IMG/VR virus record: IMGVR_UViG_3300042691_010994
Span: 1 to 48,696 of that record
Length of the DNA stretch: 48,696 bases
Strand: one strand, 5' to 3'
From: a virus
The notes beneath the pieces were generated by a model that was given only the letters and a program-made list of their open reading frames with translations, ran no database searches and was not told the origin of the DNA. The translations under genes and the position numbers were made by a program. Positions within the stretch are counted from its first letter, which is position 1, and each line of letters begins with the position of its first letter. This document shows positions 42,153 to 47,933 of the stretch, piece by piece.

Positions 42153-42741
42153 CTGGCGTTTCTGGGATGTCGTCCGGGGTGGTAGAGACGTCGATCACGT
42201 CAATCACACCCATGAACTTGTTGAGCTTGTCCTTGATGCGCTGCTCGACCTCGGCGTCGGACATGACGGTTTGCTTGACCTCCACCTTGTCGGTGAACAG
42301 CCCCACTTCCGTGACCTTGCCCAGCAGGCCCAGCGCTTTGAGCCGGATGTTGGCGTTGGGGTTCTCGCAGTCTTCCAAGATTTTGGCCACCGCGTAGCCG
42401 CGCAGCTCCTTGGCCTGATTGACAAACTCCCAGTCGTATGCGGTGAGCATGCCGACCAAGTGCTGCACAGCTTTGGGCGTCTGTATGTTAGTGAGCGCTG
42501 ACTGAATGGATGCTGGCGTAGAGCCTGTTGTCAGTGTGGCGAATGCCGCCCGGGCCGTTTGCGTTTCGGCTTCCGTCTGAACCTTGTCGTCGTCGAGTCC
42601 CAAGTCCTTGAGCCAGTCGGCCGTTGCAACCTTGGCGTCGATCGTCTGTGTTGGCGTGGCCTTAGCTATAGGCACGAAAGCATCCGGCATCTCTTGAAAG
42701 ATGACGGGGTCCAATTCGCCTGAGATGAGGTGGTCCAGCAT
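42115..42741 (-). CDS. probable terminase small subunit (208 aa)
   Basis: Identified mainly by position directly upstream of and overlapping terL. The centre is helical (KAVQHLVGMLTAYDWEFVNQ, then ELRGYAVAKILEDCENPNA), followed by LGLLGKVTEVGLFTDKVEV and a highly acidic C-terminus. A DNA-binding helix-turn-helix is not obvious. SD TAAGGA spans the stop of the leader ORF. It would recognise the packaging site. I am fairly sure of the assignment because related phages have the same pair. Confidence 0.7.
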   Translation of the reverse strand: MLDHLISGELDPVIFQEMPDAFVPIAKATPTQTIDAKVATADWLKDLGLDDDKVQTEAETQTARAAFATLTTGSTPASIQSALTNIQTPKAVQHLVGMLTAYDWEFVNQAKELRGYAVAKILEDCENPNANIRLKALGLLGKVTEVGLFTDKVEVKQTVMSDAEVEQRIKDKLNKFMGVIDVIDVSTTPDDIPETPDEPVQADNADQA

Positions 42742-42747
42742 TTGTCC

Positions 42748-42825
42748 TTACGGTTGGCGGGTTGCAGTCCCGATGCGCAGAGTGTACACTGACAACGGCA
42801 GTGCTGCAATCTTTTGATTTCGCAT
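42748..42825 (-). CDS. 25-residue leader ORF before the terminase genes
   Basis: ATG with a near-perfect SD (AAGGAGAAGCAAATG) opens a 25-codon frame, MRNQKIAALPLSVYTLRIGT plus ATRQP, whose TAA forms part of the SD of the small terminase gene. It is basic, with no membrane segment. It may be a leader peptide that couples translation into the virion operon, or a remnant of a gene; whether the peptide itself matters is unknown. Confidence 0.5.
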   Translation of the reverse strand: MRNQKIAALPLSVYTLRIGTATRQP

Positions 42826-42857
42826 TTGCTTCTCCTTGGGTCAAGGGACCCATTCAG

Positions 42858-42890
42858 CCCCCCGCGTCGCAAGGCCCGGGGGGTTTTTTT
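42858..42890 (+). terminator. strong plus-strand intrinsic terminator
   Basis: CCCCCCG/CGGGGGG arms with a 12-nt loop are followed by seven T on the plus strand. No plus-strand gene lies to its left in this window, so it would stop antisense transcripts running out of the virion block before they enter the early genes. Confidence 0.8.
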
Positions 42891-42951
42891 CGTCCCCGGT
42901 ATTTTTCAAATTTTTATAAAATTTTTTGGGGGTGCTTAAAAATTAAGCAAG
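42891..42951. promoter_or_regulatory. AT-rich divergent control region with a 17-bp palindrome
   Basis: Between the two gene blocks lies an AT-rich run with TTTTATAAAA (possible -10 material on both strands) and the palindrome TGCTTAAAAATTAAGCA (42933-42949), a good operator candidate. The half-site TGCTTAAAAA recurs at 44192-44201. No well-spaced -35 element is visible, so any promoter may use a phage-specific factor. Confidence 0.45.
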
Positions 42952-42975
42952 GGGGTGGTCTGCTGGGGTTGGGGT

Positions 42976-43003
42976 TTGTGCTGCCGGGTTGGGCTTGTAT
43001 AAG
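42976..43003 (+). promoter_or_regulatory. possible promoter for the plus-strand block
   Basis: TTGTGC (42976-42981) and TATAAG (42998-43003) are separated by 16 bp on the plus strand; the -10 matches consensus at 5 of 6 positions but the -35 is poor. The transcript would begin near 43010 and have a leader of about 215 nt before the first gene. From 43004 to 43187 I see no convincing gene. Confidence 0.3.
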
Positions 43004-43187
43004 GTTTTACAAAATGGTGAGTGCGGTTGCGGAACAGTGTTCATGTGGACGACGGTCTGCTCTACACACAGGGCTTGGTGGGGGTACGGTGGGGTCTTAG
43101 GTACGCCGTTCTGCCCCGTCAGTAGTGCTAAAAACACCCCCTTTCGTAAACTAGAGGCATCGGTTAGGGAATGGTTCCTTAGCCGGT

Positions 43188-43205
43188 GGGGGGAACTGTT
43201 CCCCC
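43188..43205. repeat. intergenic palindrome, copy 1
   Basis: GGGGGG-AACTGTT-CCCCC, with T at the centre, 21 nt upstream of the first plus-strand gene. It is one of six related palindromes between genes of this block. In RNA it would fold as a GC hairpin with a small loop. Confidence 0.85.
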
Positions 43206-43226
43206 GAGTTACCTTTGGAGAATCAA

Positions 43227-43628
43227 ATGAGCAAAGCAATCAAACACGTTCAGGCATTCATTGCCCTGAACACAGTCGCCTACACCGCCGCCGCTAAGGT
43301 GTTCACGCAGATCGAGTCGCAGTCAGACGTGTGGGCCGAAGCGCTTGCGAAGGCGGGCATCATGGGCCCGGACATTCGGGTCTACGCCATCATGTGGGTG
43401 TCCGAGCAGTCAGGCGTGGCGCCCAAGGACGGGCAACGTGGCCTGTGCTTCACGAAGGACAGCCGTGAGGACAGCCGTGTGAAGTATCTGGTGGCGGTTG
43501 CCACAGGTGCGGCGGCGGCGAAGGCGGCCAAGCGCAAGAGCGATGCCGCAGACCCTGTGGAAGCCTTGCTCAAGAAGTACGCCGCATTGACCCCTGCGCA
43601 AAAGCGTAGCTTCAAAGCCAAGCTGTAA
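43227..43628 (+). CDS. unrecognised protein (133 aa), first plus-strand gene
   Basis: The start is set at MSKAIKHVQAFIALNTVAYT, with GGAG 7 nt upstream; an earlier ATG 12 nt back overlaps that SD. It is Ala-rich and helical, with a middle segment IRVYAIMWVSEQSGVAPKDG and a basic C-terminus (AAKAAKRKSDAADPVEALLK, ending RSFKAKL). No family is recognised. Its place beside the control region suggests an early, possibly nucleic-acid-binding protein; this is inference. Confidence 0.65.
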   Translation: MSKAIKHVQAFIALNTVAYTAAAKVFTQIESQSDVWAEALAKAGIMGPDIRVYAIMWVSEQSGVAPKDGQRGLCFTKDSREDSRVKYLVAVATGAAAAKAAKRKSDAADPVEALLKKYAALTPAQKRSFKAKL

Positions 43629-43630
43629 GT

Positions 43631-43649
43631 CGGGAGAACGGTTCCCCCG
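43631..43649. repeat. intergenic palindrome, copy 2
   Basis: CGGGAGAAC-G-GTTCCCCCG lies 2 nt after the first plus-strand gene, with one mismatch between the arms, and is followed by AGTTTTCTG. It could act as a terminator or 3' hairpin. Confidence 0.8.
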
Positions 43650-43720
43650 AGTTTTCTGTGGCGGTGTCAGCGAAGGCTGGCCCCGCTGTTTCTTTTCTTG
43701 TCAAACCCTTGGAGATTCTT

Positions 43721-43915
43721 ATGTTCAAAATCAACCAACAAGTGCGCCGCAACCCAAAAATCTGGCGCAACGACAAAACCATATTCACCATCGTGAGCAT
43801 CGAGGGCAACCGCATCATGTGCCAACGCCCCGGCAAAGAGCGCAACACCTTCACAGGCAAGCTCGAAGCCTACGCCCCAATGCCCTACATGAAATCCGAA
43901 CTCATCGCCAACTGA
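43721..43915 (+). CDS. unrecognised small basic protein (64 aa)
   Basis: The start MFKINQQVRRNPKIWRNDKT has SD GGAG 6 nt before it; a longer frame has none. A small beta-type domain is likely (IFTIVSIEGNRIMCQRPGKE, then NTFTGKLEAYAPMPYM), perhaps an OB- or SH3-like barrel, but the family is not recognised. It is basic. It is followed after 10 nt by the next gene, so the two are co-transcribed. Confidence 0.6.
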   Translation: MFKINQQVRRNPKIWRNDKTIFTIVSIEGNRIMCQRPGKERNTFTGKLEAYAPMPYMKSELIAN

Positions 43916-43925
43916 AAGGCCCATC

Positions 43926-44138
43926 ATGCGCAACCTCACCAACCCCATCGTGTCCGAGAAGGGCACAGTCGAAGTCCGTGGTCAGGCGTACCACCTGCAA
44001 ACCATCAGCTACGGCTCACGCCACCACATCCACGTCTTCCGCAAGGCAGAGCTTCACAGGCACGGGCTCGTCTTCACCAGCCAGCGTGAGTACGAGATGT
44101 GGAAGACCCAGCTTGGCGCACAGCGTGAGCTCTTCTGA
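43926..44138 (+). CDS. unrecognised small protein (70 aa)
   Basis: MRNLTNPIVSEKGTVEVRGQ, then YHLQTISYGSRHHIHVFRKA and FTSQREYEMWKTQLGAQREL. It is His/Arg-rich, mixed alpha/beta, with no known motif. The ATG is 10 nt after the previous stop, with a weak SD (GAAAGG). It ends 4 nt before palindrome copy 3. Confidence 0.6.
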   Translation: MRNLTNPIVSEKGTVEVRGQAYHLQTISYGSRHHIHVFRKAELHRHGLVFTSQREYEMWKTQLGAQRELF

Positions 44139-44142
44139 TATG

Positions 44143-44167
44143 ACTGGGGGGAACGGTTCCCCCCAGT
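44143..44167. repeat. intergenic palindrome, copy 3 (perfect)
   Basis: The best copy: two perfect 12-nt arms around a single central G, with core GGGGGGAAC-G-GTTCCCCCC extended by ACT/AGT. It starts 4 nt after a stop codon and ends just ahead of the long AT-rich gap. Confidence 0.9.
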
Positions 44168-44222
44168 TGTTATGCATAAAACGCATAAGGTTGCTTAAAA
44201 AAGAGGCAATTTTTTGCTATCC

Positions 44223-44241
44223 AACACTGGATGACTTAGAC
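44223..44241. repeat. direct repeat, left copy
   Basis: AACACTGGATGACTTAGAC, the same as the right copy at 44541-44560 except for one missing T. It is preceded by AATTTTTTGCTATCC. Confidence 0.8.
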
Positions 44242-44540
44242 CGAGCATCGGACGCGCTAAGTTGTTGTTTTAATTGGCGTTTCCCCAAAACCGTCACCAC
44301 TACTACTACTACTAACTATATAAATATATTTATATATATATCTCTCTATGTGTATGCGTTCTCCCGCAGGCAAGCCAACTTTTCTTGGCAATCCCTAGCG
44401 TAGTTCCCCCCGCAGACTACTAGTGGTGACAGTTTGCCCGTTTTCGCCCGCAAACCCGCATGAATGCTGGGTTCCAGATGTCCAACTTTCAGACCGATTC
44501 ATCCAATCAAGGACGAAACCCGGTAGAATCAGTACTTTTA

Positions 44541-44560
44541 AACACTGGATGACTTTAGAC
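44541..44560. repeat. direct repeat, right copy, abutting a start codon
   Basis: AACACTGGATGACTTTAGAC lies directly before the ATG of the 283-residue gene and 318 bp from its left copy. A protein bound here would block or guide initiation of that gene. Confidence 0.8.
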
Positions 44561-45412
44561 ATGACCAAGTACCACACAACCTTCACCCCTCGGGCACTCG
44601 AATCCAAGCTCAAAGCCTCTGGCATGAGCGGCGACGCCGTCTTCAAAGCGGTCGAGCAAGCCAAGCGTGCACGCCGTGCACTGCAATCAGACCGTGTATT
44701 CCTACGCCACCACCGCAACGAGTGGCGCTCCCTGCTCACGCCGCTGAGGCAAGAACTCAATCACGCCATTGGTGGCCTGCGCTATGACGAGGACGATGTC
44801 CTGCGCTGTGATGCCTTCGACCTGTACGTGCAGACCTTGGAGTCGATGTACTACAAGATGCTGGCGCTGTCCGAGACCATCCACGGTGACAAGAAGGCGA
44901 TGCCCTCACAGGTGGCGGCGCATCTGAACGAGGTGCACGCTGAGACAGGCAAGGGCTTTCACATCCCCAATCGTGGCGTGCACTGGGTGGACTGGGCACC
45001 GCCCAAGAAGCGGGCCGCTGTTGAGCACGCCTTCGATGTGTGGGCAACCTCCGGCACACGCAAGCGCCATGCCAAGGGTAAGGTGCCGTTCCTACGCATC
45101 GACAAGGGCGACAAGTTTGACAAGCGCCGGGCCACATTGCTGGCGGCGGCGCACAAGGAGCGGGCAACCCTGACGCTTCAGTACGAGGTGGCCATGCAGG
45201 GTGTGCACAAGCGTGAGGCTGAGCTGGCCGAGCTGGGGGCAACCCGCAAGCCAGCGAAGAACGAGCTGCATGAACGCTTGGCCAAGCGGATTGACAGGGC
45301 AACCCGTGCGATACACCTGCTGACGCTACGCACACAGGCTGATGGGGCACTGCCTCGGACATGGCACGGTGTACTGCCCAAGCCAGAGAAGAAAGTTAAG
45401 ACAAAGAAATAA
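44561..45412 (+). CDS. unrecognised basic protein (283 aa)
   Basis: The largest complete plus-strand gene. Start uncertain: ATG 44561 directly follows the direct repeat; ATG 44549 is inside it; the open frame extends back to 44423. None has a good SD. The protein is strongly helical and basic (HNEWRSLLTPLRQELNHAIG, then DLYVQTLESMYYKMLALSET), with a Trp/His-rich patch (FHIPNRGVHWVDWAPPKKRA) and a Lys-rich tail (PKPEKKVKTKK). No enzyme motif is recognised. It may bind nucleic acid, for example the repeat-rich gap in front of it; this is inference. Confidence 0.65.
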   Translation: MTKYHTTFTPRALESKLKASGMSGDAVFKAVEQAKRARRALQSDRVFLRHHRNEWRSLLTPLRQELNHAIGGLRYDEDDVLRCDAFDLYVQTLESMYYKMLALSETIHGDKKAMPSQVAAHLNEVHAETGKGFHIPNRGVHWVDWAPPKKRAAVEHAFDVWATSGTRKRHAKGKVPFLRIDKGDKFDKRRATLLAAAHKERATLTLQYEVAMQGVHKREAELAELGATRKPAKNELHERLAKRIDRATRAIHLLTLRTQADGALPRTWHGVLPKPEKKVKTKK

Positions 45413-45436
45413 CTGGGGGGAACGGTTCCCCCGAGT
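45412..45436. repeat. intergenic palindrome, copy 4
   Basis: ACTGGGGGGAAC-G-GTTCCCCCGAGT, one mismatch in the arms, starting in the stop codon of the 283-residue gene and followed by TTT. It may double as a terminator. Confidence 0.85.
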
Positions 45437-45441
45437 TTGAT

Positions 45442-45469
45442 TGGTGTGCGATTGCGGGGCCGCACACCA
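45442..45469 (+). promoter_or_regulatory. 5' leader hairpin
   Basis: A perfect 9-bp stem TGGTGTGCG/CGCACACCA with a 10-nt loop lies between palindrome copy 4 and the SD of the next gene. It is placed like the hairpins at 46240 and 47934 but has a different sequence. Confidence 0.55.
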
Positions 45470-45504
45470 TGCCGCATATACCCTGCCCCCAAAGGAGAAA
45501 GCAA

Positions 45505-45675
45505 ATGAGTGGATTCAACGAGTATGTGGTGGTCATCGAGACCGCTGGCGATGGCGAACGCACACGCGAGTACTTTGAGTACAACGCCCTGAGTTCAAGC
45601 GAGGCGCAAGCCTACGCATTCGACGACCTTGCCGACAACCAGCGTGTGGTGTCGGTGTGGCAACGTGTTCTTTAA
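45505..45675 (+). CDS. unrecognised small acidic protein (56 aa)
   Basis: The start MSGFNEYVVVIETAGDGERT is preceded by AAAGGAGAAAGCAAATG. A short beta strand, then an acidic helix (REYFEYNALSSSEAQAYAFD) and a final strand (NQRVVSVWQRVL) give the look of a compact alpha/beta domain. No family is recognised. Its TAA overlaps the SD of the next gene. Confidence 0.65.
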   Translation: MSGFNEYVVVIETAGDGERTREYFEYNALSSSEAQAYAFDDLADNQRVVSVWQRVL

Positions 45676-45686
45676 GGAGAAAGCAA

Positions 45687-45947
45687 ATGAAAGAACTGAA
45701 AGAACTGAAAGAACTGCGGGCCTTCTGTGAGGGCTATCTTGAAGGGCTTATGGCATGCAACGCCATCATCCCTGACATGGACGACTGGGTTGTCTGGGGT
45801 GAGTACGACATCAACTTCATTGGCGCTGAGTACTCAGGCCACGCCAAGACCGACAACGACCTGCACGTGGACGCATACAAGGCAGGCTGGACGGACAGCA
45901 TCGGTGACCCCATCCACAGCTTCACTATCTTTGGAGAAAGCAAATGA
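45687..45947 (+). CDS. unrecognised protein with KEL repeats (86 aa)
   Basis: The N-terminus MKELKELKELRAFCEGYLEG comes from a 9-bp tandem repeat (GAAAGAACT, three times). The rest (IIPDMDDWVVWGEYDINFIG, then DNDLHVDAYKAGWTDSIGDP) is acidic and Trp-rich. No family is recognised. It has the SD element GGAGAAAGCAAATG and a stop overlapping the next start (ATGA). Confidence 0.65.
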   Translation: MKELKELKELRAFCEGYLEGLMACNAIIPDMDDWVVWGEYDINFIGAEYSGHAKTDNDLHVDAYKAGWTDSIGDPIHSFTIFGESK

Positions 45948-46210
45948 GCGAAACAACTTACATCGACATGACCAAAGATTTGGTCAAGCACCATCAGCCA
46001 ACCTTCCACTTCCTGTGCGTCAACGCATTCGAGTGGCGCACGGGCGATGACCTGCACACGCTGATGAAGGCGATGGACAAAGAGAAGCACACCTACTGGG
46101 TGTGGTACGTGCCCGGTGAGTCAACCGCTCCCTATGCGATTGACTTCTACCAACCCCAAGTCGAGGGCAGTTTCGTGCTGGCCCAAGTCGAGAAGAAAAC
46201 CCGTAAGTAA
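45944..46210 (+). CDS. unrecognised protein (88 aa)
   Basis: MSETTYIDMTKDLVKHHQPT, then FHFLCVNAFEWRTGDDLHTL, HTYWVWYVPGESTAPYAIDF and a C-terminal KKTRK. Mixed alpha/beta with many aromatics. It starts by an ATGA overlap and the shared SD element, so it is made together with the 86-residue protein and may bind it. Function unknown. Confidence 0.65.
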   Translation: MSETTYIDMTKDLVKHHQPTFHFLCVNAFEWRTGDDLHTLMKAMDKEKHTYWVWYVPGESTAPYAIDFYQPQVEGSFVLAQVEKKTRK

Positions 46211-46230
46211 CTCGGGGGAACTGTTCCCCC
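46210..46230. repeat. intergenic palindrome, copy 5
   Basis: GGGGGAAC-T-GTTCCCCC (core 46214-46230) begins right after the stop codon of the 88-residue gene and lies 9 nt before the leader hairpin of the next gene. Confidence 0.85.
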
Positions 46231-46239
46231 AAGACCGTG

Positions 46240-46258
46240 GGCACTGCGGCTCAGTGCC
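46240..46258 (+). promoter_or_regulatory. covarying leader hairpin, copy A
   Basis: Stem GGCACTG/CAGTGCC with loop CGGCT, preceded by CCGTG, 34 nt before the start codon of the 156-residue gene. Copy B at 47934-47952 has the same layout with one compensatory base-pair change, which supports a real RNA structure. Confidence 0.7.
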
Positions 46259-46292
46259 ATTCCCTATCAACTTTCTTTCCAAGGAGATTTCC

Positions 46293-46763
46293 ATGTCTAC
46301 ATTTTCCAAGCAAGTGGCTAACGCCGTGCGTACAAACCGTGCAGAGGTCAAGCGCCTCGCCCTCAAAGCCAACCTACTCAAACACCCCGAGGTCAAGAAA
46401 TCCTTCGAGATGCTCCCACCCAAAGTGCGCAAGGACGCAACGCTGGCCATGTCCGTCTTCAGCAACAGCGTGTTCATCAACCTGCACGTGTTCGACCTCG
46501 ACTCATTCAAAGACAAGCGCTTCACCAACCGGCTCGAGCGCTTCATCGACTGGGAGACCACGACCAATGACTACACCCATCACCTGCCCAACAAGGACGT
46601 GCGCTTCGATAAGAAATGCCACGACGACAAGGTGGGCGACTTCACCATCAGCGTGCAGATCATGGCCTATGTGAAAGCAGACAGCCCCCTGTGCCGCATC
46701 GTGACCACCGGGTTCACCGAAGAAGTTGTGCGCAAGGAAGTCAAGCAGATCGTCTGCGCATAA
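46293..46763 (+). CDS. unrecognised basic protein (156 aa)
   Basis: The start MSTFSKQVANAVRTNRAEVK has AAGGAG 8 nt upstream. The N-terminal half is helical and basic (RLALKANLLKHPEVKKSFEM); the C-terminal half is alpha/beta with LERFIDWETTTNDYTHHLPN and VGDFTISVQIMAYVKADSPL. There are three Cys. The family is not recognised. Its mRNA leader carries palindrome copy 5 and hairpin A, so expression may be controlled after transcription. Confidence 0.65.
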   Translation: MSTFSKQVANAVRTNRAEVKRLALKANLLKHPEVKKSFEMLPPKVRKDATLAMSVFSNSVFINLHVFDLDSFKDKRFTNRLERFIDWETTTNDYTHHLPNKDVRFDKKCHDDKVGDFTISVQIMAYVKADSPLCRIVTTGFTEEVVRKEVKQIVCA

Positions 46764-46770
46764 GTGAGAG

Positions 46771-46791
46771 TGGGGGGAACGGTTCCCCCCA
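46771..46791. repeat. intergenic palindrome, copy 6 (terminator-like)
   Basis: TGGGGGGAAC-G-GTTCCCCCCA is perfect and is followed on the plus strand by GTTTTTAA, so this copy has all the features of an intrinsic terminator. It lies 8 nt after a stop codon. Confidence 0.85.
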
Positions 46792-46802
46792 GTTTTTAAC
46801 CC

Positions 46803-46821
46803 GAGGCGCTAAAGCGACCTC
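46803..46821 (+). promoter_or_regulatory. short leader hairpin
   Basis: GAGGCGCT and AGCGACCTC pair with one bulged A, just upstream of SD AAGGAG of the 61-residue gene. It repeats the order palindrome, hairpin, SD seen elsewhere in the block. Confidence 0.4.
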
Positions 46822-46838
46822 TAACAAGGAGAACGAAG

Positions 46839-47024
46839 ATGGATACAGGACAAGAACACGAGTGGCACATCGAGCTGGATTACCTGCTATGCAAGGTGCG
46901 CCATGCCAAAGAGATTCTCGGTACGGGCGGCTTCGACTGCGCTTACCAAGCCAACAAAGAGTTGGAGCCTGTGTTGTTCAGGCTTCAGGAACTGTGCGAG
47001 ATAACCCAAGGAGAAAGCAAATGA
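46839..47024 (+). CDS. unrecognised small acidic protein (61 aa)
   Basis: MDTGQEHEWHIELDYLLCKV, then RHAKEILGTGGFDCAYQANK and a final helix LEPVLFRLQELCEITQ. It is all-helical with three Cys and no known motif. SD AAGGAG is placed 8 nt before the ATG. It overlaps the next gene by ATGA. Confidence 0.65.
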   Translation: MDTGQEHEWHIELDYLLCKVRHAKEILGTGGFDCAYQANKELEPVLFRLQELCEITQGESK

Positions 47025-47296
47025 AACTCAACGTATACAACGACCCCGGCCATGGCTGGGTTGCAATCAAACGCTCTGTCCTCATCAAACTGGGCATCGA
47101 GCACAAGATCACTTCATACAGCTACCAGCGTGGGCAGACCGTCTATCTCGAGGAGGACTGCGATGCATCCACGCTCATCAGTGCGGCGCGTGATGCCGGT
47201 ATTACCTTCGGGTTTGTGCACAAGCACACCGACAAGCGCAGCCCCATCCGCAGCTACGACTATTTCAAACCAACCACCACAGGAGCATCAGCATGA
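47021..47296 (+). CDS. unrecognised small protein (91 aa)
   Basis: The start MKLNVYNDPGHGWVAIKRSV follows the shared SD element GGAGAAAGCAAATG. The pattern HGWVAIKRSVLIKLGI, YSYQRGQTVYLEEDCDASTL, DAGITFGFVHKHTDKRSPIR recalls small alpha/beta proteins of plasmids and phages, but I cannot name the family. It is coupled on both sides (ATGA). Confidence 0.7.
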   Translation: MKLNVYNDPGHGWVAIKRSVLIKLGIEHKITSYSYQRGQTVYLEEDCDASTLISAARDAGITFGFVHKHTDKRSPIRSYDYFKPTTTGASA

Positions 47297-47505
47297 AGTT
47301 CATTGAAGAGTTAGCCAAAACGCTCAGCGATATTGCTGACGGACGCACACACTCAGACATTGCTTTGCGTGTAGCACAAGCGCTACCGTGGGCGAACGAC
47401 GAGGACAAGTCCATGCTGCACCGCTTCTTAAAAGGAAGTTACACCGAGGCAGACTGCTTCGCCCTAAATGTGTTCGCTGTATTAACCCACAACCAAGGAA
47501 ACTGA
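47293..47505 (+). CDS. unrecognised small helical protein (70 aa)
   Basis: MKFIEELAKTLSDIADGRTH, then SDIALRVAQALPWANDEDKS and MLHRFLKGSYTEADCFALNV. All helices, near-neutral charge, one Cys. No family is known to me. ATGA overlap with the previous gene; the next ATG follows 1 nt after its stop. Confidence 0.65.
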   Translation: MKFIEELAKTLSDIADGRTHSDIALRVAQALPWANDEDKSMLHRFLKGSYTEADCFALNVFAVLTHNQGN

Positions 47506-47506
47506 A

Positions 47507-47920
47507 ATGACCATCGAAATGATTGAACCCACCACTCCCGCAACCCCAACTCAACCAACCCAAGGAGTATTCATGGACAACTTCCAAGCCCCCAACCTCG
47601 TCGGCATCATCATGCAGGCGCTTGAGTCACACATCACTGCGCTTGTCGATAAGCGGTTCAACGAGCGTATGGCGGACATGCCTGCGCCAGACATGGACGA
47701 GATAAAAGACGAGATCACCGAAGCCATCGACGAGAAGATGAGCGAGATCAAGGACGAGATCAACGACATGATCGACGAGAAGATCAGCGACCACCAGTCT
47801 GAGTACGACCACGACGAGTACGACCAGTGCGTGCGCAACGTCGATGACGCTGGGCTTGACGATCTTGAGGACAAGATCAGAGACGTCCTGCGCAACTCGT
47901 CCTTCACCATCAACCTGTAA
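47507..47920 (+). CDS. unrecognised acidic coiled-coil protein (137 aa, two possible starts)
   Basis: Residues 65-95 form a strongly acidic heptad repeat (DEIKDEITEAIDEKMSEIKD, then EINDMIDEKISDHQ), likely a coiled-coil oligomer, followed by an Asp/Tyr/His-rich stretch. Two starts each have an SD: ATG 47507 (AAGGAA, 7 nt) and ATG 47573 (AAGGAG, 5 nt), which would give 137 and 115 residues. The region between them is Pro/Thr-rich. DNA mimicry or sequestration of a host protein is possible on charge alone, but this is speculation. Confidence 0.65.
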   Translation: MTIEMIEPTTPATPTQPTQGVFMDNFQAPNLVGIIMQALESHITALVDKRFNERMADMPAPDMDEIKDEITEAIDEKMSEIKDEINDMIDEKISDHQSEYDHDEYDQCVRNVDDAGLDDLEDKIRDVLRNSSFTINL

Positions 47921-47933
47921 TCAATAACCCGTG

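Larger units (their letters stand above)
44168..44560. promoter_or_regulatory. non-coding gap with AT palindrome, inverted and direct repeats
   Basis: No gene is visible for about 390 bp. The gap contains the perfect 20-bp palindrome TATATAAATATATTTATATA (44317-44336) next to more AT repeats, a run of ACT triplets (44299-44313), 10-bp inverted repeats GTCACCACTA (44293-44302) and TAGTGGTGAC (44421-44430) that enclose the AT tract, and a direct repeat at both ends (44223-44241 and 44541-44560). Such a layout fits a replication origin or a complex operator. Confidence 0.5.

Noticed and set aside
43014-43100. 28-codon ORF MVSAVAEQCSCGRR in the divergent region
   Set aside because: No SD, low-complexity Gly-rich C-terminus, and it lies in a probable untranslated leader.
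44297-44314. ACT triplet run as a possible CRISPR or VNTR array
   Set aside because: A simple trinucleotide run of about five units without spacers; not a CRISPR array.
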